Positions 1 through 8,633 are shown, numbered from the stretch's first letter. The stretch is 64,000 nt of DNA from Desulfotignum sp032250905 (GCA_032250905.1 JAVVEQ010000002.1:62001-126000), one strand, 5' to 3'. Translations and numbers: made by a program. Notes: generated from the letters alone by a model not told the origin.

Positions 1-107
1 TCTACGCGAGGGACCGGTGCCGGAATGAATTCCCGCGCCTCAGCGAATTGCCCAACGGCAGTTTTGTGTCCTGTCACGGGGTCGAAGAAGGCTGGGATAT
101 GAAATAA
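1..107 (+). CDS. Oligopeptide/dipeptide ABC transporter ATPase, C-terminal end (partial)
   Basis: Only the last 34 codons are in the window; the gene starts before base 1 and stops with TAA at 105-107. The reading frame gives YARDRCRNEFPRL followed by an NGSFVSCH segment. A CPYA.(D/E)RC...P.L...(V/S)CH pattern is typical of the C-terminal domain that follows the nucleotide-binding domain in DppD/DppF/OppD/OppF-type ATPases. This is the ATP-hydrolysing cytoplasmic subunit of a peptide or nickel importer. The ATPase motifs lie outside the window, so the substrate cannot be judged. Confidence 0.6.
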   Translation, partial: YARDRCRNEFPRLSELPNGSFVSCHGVEEGWDMK

Positions 108-159
108 GGGTTATTTACTGTTGCGGTTGTTTTTGAAACCAAGAAACGCCTGTCTGTTG

Positions 160-891
160 TTATTTTATCGTATCCAGAGACAGAACCCGGGCCAGTTTTC
201 CTGTGACCTGCCATTTTACATCCAGATCGAAAATGCGGATGCCGTAACTCTTTTCTCCTTTCCTGCCTGATCCGGCATGATATCCGGGACGGGGATCGTT
301 TTCCAGTATCTGAATGATGAGCGGGGCCAGATTGGGAATCCGGCGGGTCAATTTCTGGCATTGGGCCTGGGCCTCAGTGGAAAAGACGACGCGAAGCCGG
401 GGTTCGGGGCGGTTTCCGGCAAAGCCGCCATCTGCTTGAACAATGGCGTCTGACCAGGGCACATAGGGTTTGACGTCCAGCACCGGTGTCGCATCCAGAA
501 TGTCCACGCCGGACAGCAGCAGCACCGGACCTTTTCCGGTATGTTCAACGCGTTCCAGTTTTACAGCGGAAATACCAATGGGGTTGGGCCGAAATGGCGA
601 TCTTGTGGCAAACACACCCGCTTTTTTATTTCCTCCCAGGCGGGGTGGACGGACCAGCGCAGACCAGGGACTGTCCAATGTCTGATGAAACAGGAATATC
701 AACCAGATATGAGAAAAGGTTTCCAGTTTGCGCAGGGCGTTCATGTCGGCGTATGCCGGATGGAACACCAGGCGTCCGGGAGCGTCCGGGACCAGATTCA
801 TTTGCCGGGGAATGCCGAATTTTTCCTTGAAGCAGGTATACAGTGTGGCGATGGGGGTGAAGGTATGGGGCACTGCACTGGATTCAGTCAT
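160..891 (-). CDS. trmO: tRNA (N6-threonylcarbamoyladenosine(37)-N6)-methyltransferase TrmO
   Basis: A 243-residue protein of the TsaA/YaeB family. Residues about 10-165 form the SAM-dependent UPF0066 domain, including FATRSPFRPNPIGIS, the family's best-conserved stretch (about residues 93-107). The C-terminal part contains DPRPGYH, as in full-length TrmO. The family N6-methylates t6A37 in tRNA-Thr. The start overlaps the end of the upstream transporter gene by four bases, so the two are probably co-transcribed and translationally coupled, although no functional link is evident. The family call is firm; the substrate is by homology. Confidence 0.9.
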   Translation of the reverse strand: MTESSAVPHTFTPIATLYTCFKEKFGIPRQMNLVPDAPGRLVFHPAYADMNALRKLETFSHIWLIFLFHQTLDSPWSALVRPPRLGGNKKAGVFATRSPFRPNPIGISAVKLERVEHTGKGPVLLLSGVDILDATPVLDVKPYVPWSDAIVQADGGFAGNRPEPRLRVVFSTEAQAQCQKLTRRIPNLAPLIIQILENDPRPGYHAGSGRKGEKSYGIRIFDLDVKWQVTGKLARVLSLDTIK

Positions 892-1322
892 CGCATGACC
901 AGCCAGATCCCCAGAAACATCACCATCATGCCGGTAATTCGGGACAGTGTGATGGGCCGGATATCCGCCCCGAACAGGCCGAACTGATCGATGAGTGCCG
1001 CTGTCGCGAATTGGGCCGCCATCATGACGGTGAATGCCGGCACCAGCCCCAGCCGGGGGACACTGTACCCGATGGCTGCAATGAGTATCAGCCCCATGGG
1101 TCCTGACAACAGCGTATACCAGGGGACCTGGGTCAGGCCGGACAGGTTTCCGCCCCGCAGCAGAATCATGATGAGCCCGATGAGAAATCCGCCCCCGCCA
1201 TAGGTCACAAAGACACTTTCCAGGGTGCCTGTCTGCTTGTCGATGCTTCCCATCAGCTGTCCCTGAAGGGATACGGCAATGCCGCCGATGGCGGCAATAA
1301 TGACCAGATAGATAACGTTCAC
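888..1322 (-). CDS. YdcZ/DUF606-type small DMT-superfamily membrane protein
   Basis: A 144-residue, almost wholly hydrophobic protein with about five membrane segments and the Gly-rich YGGGGFLIGL pattern of the YdcZ family (half-size drug/metabolite transporter relatives). Members of this family often occur as pairs or as a fused double-length protein; here only one half-size copy is seen. It is the first gene of a two-gene unit with trmO, which it overlaps by four bases. The substrate is unknown. About 200 bp separate it from the divergent hydrolase gene. Confidence 0.75.
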   Translation of the reverse strand: MNVIYLVIIAAIGGIAVSLQGQLMGSIDKQTGTLESVFVTYGGGGFLIGLIMILLRGGNLSGLTQVPWYTLLSGPMGLILIAAIGYSVPRLGLVPAFTVMMAAQFATAALIDQFGLFGADIRPITLSRITGMMVMFLGIWLVMR

Positions 1323-1524
1323 TGGTGGCTCCTTTTTTCAGGAACCGGCTGTGACCTGACCATAAAGGCTACGGGGCCGGCTCATGTTTGTTTTGATCCC
1401 CCCACTACTACTAAAAAAGGGGTGTCAAATCAAGCGGATCCAAAGGCAATTCCGGATTTTCCTTTTCAACCCTTGTGTTCTGTTATATTTTACCCACACA
1501 AAAAAATGCTGAATGGAGGGGGAC

Positions 1525-2370
1525 ATGAGAATTCCTGTTATCGTGGTCATTGCCGTGCTGGTATTTCTGCTTACACGGTATGTGATTTCCAGAAAACTGC
1601 TTTATTTCCCGGTGAGGGGTAACGCGGAACAGCTGGCACAGATCACGGCCCGAATCCCCGAGGCGGAAGCGATCCGGATTCCTTTGGGAAAGAAAACCAC
1701 ACTTCATGGATGGCTGATAAAAAAAGATCTGAACAGGCTGCCCACGGTGTTCTATTTTGGAGGCAATGCTGAGGAGGTATCCGTGAACCTGCCGGATTTC
1801 TCCGCCCGGGTGTCTGCCAATGCAGTCCTGGTCAACTATCGGGGATACGGTCAGAGCAGCGGATCTCCCACCGAGGACCGTCTGAAATCTGACGCCCTGC
1901 TCATCTATGATCATACGGCGAACCGGCTGGGACTTGACGCCGCACGTTGTGTCGCCTGGGGCCGGAGTCTCGGCTCTTCCATGGCGGCTTACCTGGCCCT
2001 GGAGCGGGGCTTAAGCAAACTGATTCTCACCTGCCCCTTTGACAGCATCCAGGCGGTGGCAGCTGCGTATTACCCTTCCTGGCTGGTGAACCTGGTTTTG
2101 GAAGACCGTCACCGAACCATTGATTTCGCTCATCAGATCACCTGTCCAACCCTGGTGCTGGTGGCCCCGAATGATGAAGTGATTCCTTATCAGCACACCC
2201 ATCGCCTGTATGAGCGCCTGAACGGTCCCAAACAGCTGGTGCCGGTTCACGGGGCCGGCCATAATACGATTTCCGGGTTTGACGTCTATTTCAATGCCGT
2301 CAATACATTTCTGGAAAAAGATCAGGAACGGGCCGGGGGAGGCAGGGTCATGGAGATTTCGGAAAAATGA
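1525..2370 (+). CDS. Membrane-anchored alpha/beta hydrolase (BEM46/YfhR-like)
   Basis: A protein of about 281 residues. One N-terminal hydrophobic segment (MRIPVIVVIAVLVFLLT) should anchor it in the inner membrane. The nucleophile elbow is GRSLGSS, the acid is probably the Asp in VAPNDEVIP, and the His lies in HGAGHNT. An NYRGYG segment and a probable oxyanion region (YFGGNAEE) also fit the family. I chose ATG 1525 over ATG 1513 because GGAGG at 1515-1519 is correctly spaced only for 1525. The last four bases overlap azlC (ATGA). The hydrolase substrate is unknown and a link to amino acid export is not evident. Confidence 0.8.
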   Translation: MRIPVIVVIAVLVFLLTRYVISRKLLYFPVRGNAEQLAQITARIPEAEAIRIPLGKKTTLHGWLIKKDLNRLPTVFYFGGNAEEVSVNLPDFSARVSANAVLVNYRGYGQSSGSPTEDRLKSDALLIYDHTANRLGLDAARCVAWGRSLGSSMAAYLALERGLSKLILTCPFDSIQAVAAAYYPSWLVNLVLEDRHRTIDFAHQITCPTLVLVAPNDEVIPYQHTHRLYERLNGPKQLVPVHGAGHNTISGFDVYFNAVNTFLEKDQERAGGGRVMEISEK

Positions 2371-3068
2371 CAAAACCAATGGAAATCCGACACGCGGTCC
2401 AGGCCGGCATCCCGATTTTCATCGGTTATTTTCCTGCAGCCGTGGCCTTCGGCATCCTGGCCAATGGATGCGGTACCAGCCTTGTGGAAGCGTTTCTGTT
2501 TTCCGCGGTGGTGTTTGCCGGGGCCAGCCAGTTCATCGCTTTGAATCTGCTGATGACCGGCATGGGGCCGGCCGGCATCGTTTTGACCACCCTGCTGGTG
2601 AATTTTCGGCATTTTCTGATGAGTGCCTACCTGTCCACCCGTCTCAGGAACCTGGCTCAAAAAAACTATTTTCTTCTGGCCTTCGGAGTGACAGATGAGG
2701 TGTTTTCCGTGCTGTCTTTTCACAAAGGGGCATTGACCCCCCGGTTCGTATTTTTTCTGGAACTGTCATCCTGGTCCGGATGGGTGTCCGGGACGGTGTG
2801 CGGCTTTGTTCTGGGCGGGTTTCTGCCGCCCATTCTGACCCAGAGCATGGGGGTGGCCCTGTACGCCCTGCTGCTGGCCATCCTGATGCCGGCCCTTAAG
2901 GCGTCCAGGCAGACGGTTTTACTGGCCGGGCTGTCAGCCGGCCTGAACACCCTGCTGATCTGGCTGGATCTGTTGCCTGTCGGATGGACCCTTATTGTCT
3001 GTATTCTGGTGGTGGCGTTCGTGGGAGCGATGATTACTCCGGAAAAAAAGGAGGCTCTCTGTGAATGA
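2367..3068 (+). CDS. azlC: AzlC-family branched-chain amino acid exporter, large subunit
   Basis: A 233-residue polytopic membrane protein. It carries the AzlC signatures near the N-terminus (GIPIFIGYFPAAVAFGI) and the GASQF / NFRHFLMS stretches. With AzlD it forms a two-component exporter of branched-chain amino acids (BrnFE type in Corynebacterium, AzlCD in Bacillus). The start overlaps the hydrolase stop as ATGA and its own end overlaps the next gene by eight bases, so all three genes are a tight operon. The exact amino acid exported is not visible from sequence. Confidence 0.9.
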   Translation: MTKPMEIRHAVQAGIPIFIGYFPAAVAFGILANGCGTSLVEAFLFSAVVFAGASQFIALNLLMTGMGPAGIVLTTLLVNFRHFLMSAYLSTRLRNLAQKNYFLLAFGVTDEVFSVLSFHKGALTPRFVFFLELSSWSGWVSGTVCGFVLGGFLPPILTQSMGVALYALLLAILMPALKASRQTVLLAGLSAGLNTLLIWLDLLPVGWTLIVCILVVAFVGAMITPEKKEALCE

Positions 3069-3372
3069 CACCCTGATCCCCCTGATTTTAGGGATGGCCG
3101 CTGTCACCTATATCCCCCGGCTCATGCCCTTTCTGCTCCTCAACCGGTTGCGCATTCCGCACAAGGTCAACGCATTTTTAAAAGCCATCCCTGTGGCAGC
3201 TATCGGTGCATTGATCGTCCCCGGTGTCCTGACCGCCACACCGGAGCTTCCGGCAGCAGCCCTGGCAGGCATGGGATTCACCCTGGTTTACGGCCTGTTC
3301 AGAGGTGGCATCATCGTGCCGGTCCTGGGGGCGGTGGGAACGGCCTGGCTGATGCTGGCGCTGATGGGATAA
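3061..3372 (+). CDS. azlD: AzlD-family branched-chain amino acid exporter, small subunit
   Basis: A 103-residue hydrophobic protein with about four membrane segments and the AzlD pattern TYIPRLMPFLLL near the N-terminus. It starts with GTG inside the end of azlC, with GGAGG upstream, and completes the AzlCD pair. The family partner role is well established; the substrate range is inferred from the family. No clear terminator follows before the dodecin promoter. Confidence 0.88.
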   Translation: MNDTLIPLILGMAAVTYIPRLMPFLLLNRLRIPHKVNAFLKAIPVAAIGALIVPGVLTATPELPAAALAGMGFTLVYGLFRGGIIVPVLGAVGTAWLMLALMG

Positions 3373-3408
3373 AGAAAGGAATCCCTGATCAAAGACCGGA
3401 AAAAGGTT

Positions 3409-3436
3409 TTGACATCCAGGGGTATTCTTATATAAT
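3409..3436 (+). promoter_or_regulatory. Strong sigma-70-type promoter for the dodecin gene
   Basis: TTGACA at 3409-3414 and TATAAT at 3431-3436 are both perfect consensus hexamers with a 16-base spacer. Transcription should start near 3443, giving a leader of about 100 nt before the dodecin ATG. The start is preceded by a strong AAGGAGGT ribosome binding site. Confidence 0.8.
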
Positions 3437-3543
3437 TGACTCATCTGTGTTGAATCTCAGACGGCCCTGGTTAAATACCTGTCAAACGCTTCTTGTTCTC
3501 TTACGGTTCCTTTTATTAATCTATTTTATAAGGAGGTATCATC

Positions 3544-3753
3544 ATGAGCGACAGTGTCTACAAAGTCATTGATCTGGTGGGCGCCAGCACCACATCCTGG
3601 GAAGACGCGGCCAACAAGGCCATTGCCAAAGCTTCCGGGTCTCTGCGGGATCTGCGGATCGCCGAGGTGCAGAAACTGGACATCAAAATCGAGGAAGGTA
3701 AACCGGCCCAGTTCCGAACCAACATCCGTCTGTCCTTCAAGTATCAGGATTAA
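3544..3753 (+). CDS. Dodecin, flavin-binding dodecamer
   Basis: A 69-residue protein covering the full dodecin family: TSWEDAANKAIAKAS carries the flavin-stacking Trp, and the C-terminal QFRTNIRLSFKY strand is also typical. Dodecins assemble as hollow dodecamers that store or buffer riboflavin, FMN or related compounds in the cytoplasm. The gene is monocistronic with a consensus promoter and an excellent ribosome binding site, suggesting high expression. That would suit a flavoprotein-rich anaerobe, but this is inference. Confidence 0.93.
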   Translation: MSDSVYKVIDLVGASTTSWEDAANKAIAKASGSLRDLRIAEVQKLDIKIEEGKPAQFRTNIRLSFKYQD

Positions 3754-3775
3754 CCGGATGTAAACAGGGCGCAGA

Positions 3776-5032
3776 TCAGTTCCGGATCTGGCCAGACCCC
3801 CAGGCCACGAACTTGGTGGTGGTCAGTTCACGGATGCCCATGGGACCGTAAGCGTGCAGCTTGGAGGTGGAGATGCCGATCTCGGCGCCCAGCCCCAGTT
3901 CTCCGCCGTCGTTGAACCGGGTGGAGGCGTTCACAATGACCAGAGAAGCATCCACCTCCCGGACAAACCGCCGGGCTTTTTCATAATCGGTGGTGATGAC
4001 GGCTTCGGTATGGTTTGAGCCGTATCGGGCGATGTGCGCCATGGCTGCATCCATGTCCGGCACCACCCGGACCGCCAGTATAAGTTCCAGGTATTCAGCC
4101 GGCCAGTCCTCTTCGGTGGCCGGCTGAATATTTTCCAGAATCCGGCGGCAGGCCTCACACCCTTTCAAGGTGACACCGGCCCGTGTCATGGCGGTGTACA
4201 TCTTCGGCAGAAACAGCGGGGCGATTTTTTCATTCACCAGCAGCGTTTCCAGGGCATTGCACACCCCGGGGCGCTGGGCCTTGGCATTGACACAGATTTC
4301 CACGGCCATGTCCAGGTCCGCGGTATCATCCACATATGCGTGGCACACCCCTTTATAGTGCTTGAGCACCGGAATCGAGGAATGGGCCACCACATGCCGG
4401 ATCAGGCCCTCGCCTCCCCGGGGAATAATCAGATCCACCAGGGTTTCCTGTTTCAACAGAAAGTTCACTGCCTCCCGGTCACGCACCGGGATCACCTGAG
4501 CGGCCGCATCCGGCAGCCCGGCCCCGGCCAGTCCCTGAGCAATGACCCGTGCCAGGGCCATATTGGAATGCAGGGCTTCGGAACCGCCCCGCAGGATAAC
4601 GGCATTGCCCGCCTTCAGGCATAAGCCGGCCGCATCCACCGTGACATTGGGCCGGGACTCGTATATGATGCCGATGACTCCCAGAGGGATACGCATTCGG
4701 GCGGTCTCAAGACCGTTCGGACGGATGCTGGAATCAGACAGTGTGCCCACCGGATCATCCAGGCCGGCCACAAATTCCAGGCCGGCCGCCATGGCGGCGA
4801 TGGTGCTGTCGGTGATGGTGAGCCGGTCGATCAGGGCCGCGGACAGCCCGCTTATCCCGGCTGCGTCCACATCTTTGGCGTTCTGTTCCTGGATACGTCC
4901 GGCATTTTTTTTCAGCAGCCCGGCCATGGCCATCAGTGCCGCATCCTTCTGCCTTCGAGGAACGGCAGCCATGATTTTTGCAGCGGATCTGGCGGCAAGG
5001 GCAATATCGGTGATCTGCGTTTCAATGGACAT
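3776..5032 (-). CDS. proA: Gamma-glutamyl phosphate reductase
   Basis: A 418-residue aldehyde-dehydrogenase-fold enzyme that reduces gamma-glutamyl phosphate to glutamate semialdehyde with NADPH, the second step of proline synthesis. The catalytic Cys lies in RPGVCNALETLL, and the SRPNVTVDA and NDGGELGLGAEIGIS segments are family signatures. The length is standard. It lies 46 bases downstream of proB on the same strand, forming the usual proBA unit. It converges on the dodecin gene, with only 22 bp between stops. Confidence 0.97.
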   Translation of the reverse strand: MSIETQITDIALAARSAAKIMAAVPRRQKDAALMAMAGLLKKNAGRIQEQNAKDVDAAGISGLSAALIDRLTITDSTIAAMAAGLEFVAGLDDPVGTLSDSSIRPNGLETARMRIPLGVIGIIYESRPNVTVDAAGLCLKAGNAVILRGGSEALHSNMALARVIAQGLAGAGLPDAAAQVIPVRDREAVNFLLKQETLVDLIIPRGGEGLIRHVVAHSSIPVLKHYKGVCHAYVDDTADLDMAVEICVNAKAQRPGVCNALETLLVNEKIAPLFLPKMYTAMTRAGVTLKGCEACRRILENIQPATEEDWPAEYLELILAVRVVPDMDAAMAHIARYGSNHTEAVITTDYEKARRFVREVDASLVIVNASTRFNDGGELGLGAEIGISTSKLHAYGPMGIRELTTTKFVAWGSGQIRN

Positions 5033-5078
5033 GTTGCATCTCCTTGGGTTGCAAGGGGTTAAAGACGGGGATCTCCAC

Positions 5079-6221
5079 TTAAACCGGATCGGCGGTGATC
5101 ACTAGGTTGTCCCGGTGAATGACCTCGTCGTAGGGCCGGTAACCAAGCCGCTCCTTGATCTGGCTGGTCTGGCATCCCATGATTTTCAACACATCTGTGG
5201 CGTTGTAGTTCACCAGGCCCATTCCCAGAATGGTGTTGTTTTGATCCATGAATTCCACGGGATCGCCGACGTCAAAATAATCGTCCACCCGGACAATGCC
5301 GGACGGCAGAAGGCTTTTGTGCTGCTGGACCACGGCATTTTTTGCCCCGGCATCGATGGTGATCCGCCCCTTGGGCTGCAGCGTCAGTCCGATCCATTTT
5401 TTTTTCGAATTGAGTTTTTCAGCTTTTGGCACGAAATAGGTGCCGTCAAAGGTATTTTCAAAAATGGACAACAGAATACCGGGGGTGAATCCGCAGGCAA
5501 TGATCTTGGGAATGCCGGCCGTGGTCAGTTTTCGGGCGGCGGAAATTTTGGTCCTCATGCCGCCGGTGCCCAGCGGACCGGCAATGGTGCCGGCCATATC
5601 TTCGATATGAGCCCCCGGGTTGTCCACCACCCGGATAAGCTGCGCATCTTCATGCAGCCGTGGGTCTTTGTCATACAGCCCGCCGATGTCCGTGAGGTTG
5701 ATCATCAGGTCTGCATCCATGAGCATGGTGATCATGGCGCCTAAGTTATCATTGTCCCCGAACTGCAGGGACTTGATCGCCACGGTGTCGTTTTCATTGA
5801 TGATGGGCAGCACCTGCCAGTTCAACAGCGTGTTGATGGTGTTCCTGGCATTCAAATACCGCACCCGGTCACACAGATCGCTCCGGGTGAGCAGCAGCTG
5901 GGCCACTTTTCTGCCGCAGGCTTCCACGGCCTTTTCCCATTCCCGGATCAGGTCGGCCTGACCGATGGCGGAAACAGCCTGGCGTCTGGGGATGTCGGAT
6001 GGACGTTTGGACAGTCCCAGTTTGGTGACACCGGCGGCCATGGCGCCGGAGGATACCAGAATCACCTGGATGCCCCGGTCGTACAGCTGGCAGATCTGAC
6101 CGGACAGGCTGGCGATGATGTCAATGTTCAAGCTGTTCTTCCGGGTCAACACCCCGGAGCCCACCTTGACAACAATGCGGTGAACCGGTCCGGTGAGCCG
6201 GTACTGAAGCGGGTCGTTCAT
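5079..6221 (-). CDS. proB: Glutamate 5-kinase with PUA domain
   Basis: A 380-residue protein. The amino acid kinase domain (about residues 12-265) contains VVKVGSGVLT and an ENDTVA substrate-binding stretch. A C-terminal PUA domain (about 285-370) is present, as in the long form of ProB. It phosphorylates glutamate with ATP and is normally feedback-inhibited by proline. It is first in the proBA operon and divergent from the E1 dehydrogenase genes. Confidence 0.97.
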   Translation of the reverse strand: MNDPLQYRLTGPVHRIVVKVGSGVLTRKNSLNIDIIASLSGQICQLYDRGIQVILVSSGAMAAGVTKLGLSKRPSDIPRRQAVSAIGQADLIREWEKAVEACGRKVAQLLLTRSDLCDRVRYLNARNTINTLLNWQVLPIINENDTVAIKSLQFGDNDNLGAMITMLMDADLMINLTDIGGLYDKDPRLHEDAQLIRVVDNPGAHIEDMAGTIAGPLGTGGMRTKISAARKLTTAGIPKIIACGFTPGILLSIFENTFDGTYFVPKAEKLNSKKKWIGLTLQPKGRITIDAGAKNAVVQQHKSLLPSGIVRVDDYFDVGDPVEFMDQNNTILGMGLVNYNATDVLKIMGCQTSQIKERLGYRPYDEVIHRDNLVITADPV

Positions 6222-6533
6222 GACAAAATGTTACATCCCCTTGTTATTAGAATGTTGGCAAAAAAATTACCTATGCCCATCTGGATCAAAAGTCAACCTG
6301 AAAATGCGGATCAAAGCCTGTCCGGCAGGGGATGGTTAAAACCCTTTACAGGAAAAAGAGAGACTGATAGAAAGTATTTGACCCGGATGGTTTGCAGTTG
6401 AGCCATACACAGAGCTTCTTATAAAAAGACAACGGGTTATAGAAGACGATGGGTCGGTGCCGGCTATAGACAGCCGCTGGTCATAAAACCCAATTTTGAC
6501 CGGAATGAATCCGGGAGCGGATAAGGAGACATG
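6222..6533. other. Divergent intergenic region between proB and the E1 dehydrogenase genes
   Basis: About 310 bp without a convincing gene. On the plus strand a possible promoter is TTGAGC (6398-6403), a 16-base spacer, then TATAAA (6420-6425). AAGGAG at 6523-6528 serves the E1 alpha start at 6534. The proB promoter must also lie here on the minus strand, but I could not pick one. No tRNA or strong hairpin was seen. Confidence 0.4.
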
Positions 6534-7496
6534 ATGGAGATATCTGAAAAAAAGAAAAAAGAAATGCTGTGGACCATGATCCTGTCCAGAAAGTTTTCAG
6601 ACGCGCTGGTGGATCTGTGTAAAATTGAGGGGAAAATCCCCGGTATGATGATCCTGTCCACCGGCCAGGAAGCGGTGGGATCCGGTGTATGCGCAGCGCT
6701 CGAACCCAATGACGTGATCATCACCAATCATCGCAGCCATACCCATCTTCTGGCCAAGGGCGCGGATCCCAGAGAAATCATGGCTGAAATTTATTGTAGG
6801 AAAACCGGGTGCAACAAGGGGAAAAGCGGCACACTGCATCTGGCGGTGCCTGAAATTAATGCACCCTGCACCAGCACCGTGGTGGGGGCCTCTCTGACCA
6901 TTGCCGTGGGCCGGGCCTTTGCCCAGCAGTACACAAAGGAAAAATCGGTCACGGTCTGTTTTTTCGGAGACGGGGCCGCCGATGAAGGATCTTTCCACGA
7001 AGCCTTGAACCTGGCGGGTCTCTGGCAGCTGCCGGTCGTGTTTGTGTGTGAAAACAACGAGTATGCCGGGGCCCAGCGGTATGAAGAACATACCCGGATC
7101 AAAGATGTGGCCGAGCGGGCAGGCGCCTATGGCATGCCGGGAACCGTTGTGGATGGCAACCATGCGCAGGCGGTTTACACGGCCACTCTGGCGGCACGGC
7201 AGCGGGCGCTCAATGGGGAAGGGCCCACCCTGATGGAATGCAAGACCTACCGCTGGCGGGGGCATGGTGAATCTGACCACCAGCATTATCAGCCGAAGGA
7301 TGAAATCAAGGCCTGGCAGGGAAAATGTCCCATTTCCAGACTCGGGAAAGAGCTGATAGAATCCGGAACCATCACGGATGCACAGTTCAGGGAAATGGAA
7401 TTCAAAGCGGAAAAGACCGTGGCGGATGCGGTCCGGTTTGCCGAGGAAAGTCCTTTTCCAGAACCTCATGACGCCCTGGAAGACGTGTATGCGTGA
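6534..7496 (+). CDS. Thiamine-diphosphate-dependent 2-oxoacid/acetoin dehydrogenase E1, alpha subunit
   Basis: A 320-residue E1 alpha of the PdhA/AcoA family. The ThDP-binding motif runs from GDGAADEGSFHEALN to CENN (about residues 145-176), and the phosphorylation-loop-like YRWRGHGESD is present. It would decarboxylate a 2-oxoacid or cleave acetoin and pass the acyl group to a lipoyl E2. ATG 6534 is preferred to 6531 because AGGAG at 6524-6528 is better spaced. The beta subunit follows after 37 bp. No E2 or E3 gene is nearby, so the substrate and partner are open. Confidence 0.88.
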   Translation: MEISEKKKKEMLWTMILSRKFSDALVDLCKIEGKIPGMMILSTGQEAVGSGVCAALEPNDVIITNHRSHTHLLAKGADPREIMAEIYCRKTGCNKGKSGTLHLAVPEINAPCTSTVVGASLTIAVGRAFAQQYTKEKSVTVCFFGDGAADEGSFHEALNLAGLWQLPVVFVCENNEYAGAQRYEEHTRIKDVAERAGAYGMPGTVVDGNHAQAVYTATLAARQRALNGEGPTLMECKTYRWRGHGESDHQHYQPKDEIKAWQGKCPISRLGKELIESGTITDAQFREMEFKAEKTVADAVRFAEESPFPEPHDALEDVYA

Positions 7497-7533
7497 GCGG
7501 TTGAGACCAGCAAACTTATCAAGGAATGAAACC

Positions 7534-8511
7534 ATGCAGAAATTAGGATTGGGACAGGCCGTCAACCAGGCACTGAGAGAAGAAATGCTTCGTGACCCGA
7601 ATGTGTTTATCGCCGGAGAAGGGGTGGGCGTCGGCATCCATGACAGCCCCATGTTTCCTACCACCGGCCTGCTGGATGAATTCGGTCCGGCAAGGGTGAA
7701 AGATACGCCGGTGTCCGAGGCCGCCATTGCGGGTCTGGCCGTGGGTGCAGCCGAAGCCGGGCTCCGGCCCGTAGTGGAGATCATGTTCAATCCGTTTTTT
7801 ACCCTGGCATCGGATATGATCGTCAACCATGCCGCCAAGCTCAGATATCTTTCCGGTGGCAAGTCATCGTTCCCCCTGGTGGTCCGGATCAAGACCGGTG
7901 CCGGGTTCGGCGCCGGATGCCAGCATTCCCACAACCTGGAGGCCTGGGCCGCCCACTGTCCCGGACTCAAGGTGGTCATGCCCGCCACATCGGCGGATGC
8001 CAAAGGCCTTTTAAAATCGGCGATCAGGGATGACAACCCCGTCATTTTCATTGAGCACATGGGACTTTATTTTGCGCAAATGCCGGTGCCTGAGGAGGAC
8101 TATCTTACACCCCTGGGGAAAGCAGAGATTAAACGACCGGGTAAAGACCTGACCGTGGTGACCTGGTCCGGCATGCTGGGCGTGGCTCTGAAAGCGGCAG
8201 AAACACTGAGCAGGGAAGGGATTGAAACCGAAATCGTGGATCTGCGCACCCTGACTCCGCTTGACAGGGAAACCATTCTGGCGTCGGTTGAAAAAACTGG
8301 CCGGCTCATTGTGCTGCATGAAGCCACCCGCACCGGCGGCTTTGGCGGTGAAATCGCTGCCGTGGTCATGGAAGAAGGATTCAAAAGCCTTAAAGCACCC
8401 CTGAGGCGGGTAACCGGGCCGGACATTCCCGTTCCGGCCAGTCCACCGCTGGAAAAATTTTATATTCCGGATGAAACAGATCTCATCCGGGCCGCCCGGG
8501 AGATCCTGTAA
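7534..8511 (+). CDS. 2-oxoacid/acetoin dehydrogenase E1, beta subunit
   Basis: A 325-residue transketolase-like beta subunit (PdhB/AcoB family). It includes the ThDP-contacting EGVGVGIHD region and the C-terminal domain with VVDLRTLTPLD-like and EATRTGGFGGEI stretches. I placed the start at ATG 7534 (MQKLGLGQ), which follows AAGGA at 7521-7525. A longer in-frame ATG at 7378 lies inside the alpha subunit and adds non-homologous residues. It pairs with the alpha subunit to form an alpha2beta2 E1. The next genes on this strand are not lipoyl enzymes. Confidence 0.88.
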   Translation: MQKLGLGQAVNQALREEMLRDPNVFIAGEGVGVGIHDSPMFPTTGLLDEFGPARVKDTPVSEAAIAGLAVGAAEAGLRPVVEIMFNPFFTLASDMIVNHAAKLRYLSGGKSSFPLVVRIKTGAGFGAGCQHSHNLEAWAAHCPGLKVVMPATSADAKGLLKSAIRDDNPVIFIEHMGLYFAQMPVPEEDYLTPLGKAEIKRPGKDLTVVTWSGMLGVALKAAETLSREGIETEIVDLRTLTPLDRETILASVEKTGRLIVLHEATRTGGFGGEIAAVVMEEGFKSLKAPLRRVTGPDIPVPASPPLEKFYIPDETDLIRAAREIL

Positions 8512-8543
8512 CCCGGTGTGTCACTTAAGCTGATTTTATAAAG

Positions 8544-8633
8544 GTGCTCCATTTTCTGTTCATGGGCCTGATCCTGTGGCTGCTGGCCCTGGTCCTGGTC
8601 AAAGACGGGTTGACTCTGCTGGGAGTCAGGTGA
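8544..8633 (+). CDS. Possible 29-residue hydrophobic membrane peptide
   Basis: GTG 8544 opens a frame of 29 codons ending in TGA at 8631-8633, encoding a single hydrophobic helix (MGLILWLLALVLVKDGLTLL core) with a lysine and an aspartate after it. It lies between E1 beta and the end of pspC, to which it converges. Small membrane proteins occur near psp genes, but there is no clear ribosome binding site here and the start is uncertain. It may be chance. Confidence 0.25.
   Translation: MLHFLFMGLILWLLALVLVKDGLTLLGVR

Noticed and set aside
1381..1430. CCCC...GGGG with an ACT repeat upstream of the hydrolase gene, considered as terminator or operator
   Set aside because: Only four base pairs with an 18-base loop and no clear T-run; too weak to annotate.
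6597..8060. 487-codon open frame on the minus strand across the E1 alpha/beta genes
   Set aside because: It is antisense to two clearly conserved genes; the composition is Pro/Arg/Ser/Phe-rich with no family pattern and it has no ribosome binding site.
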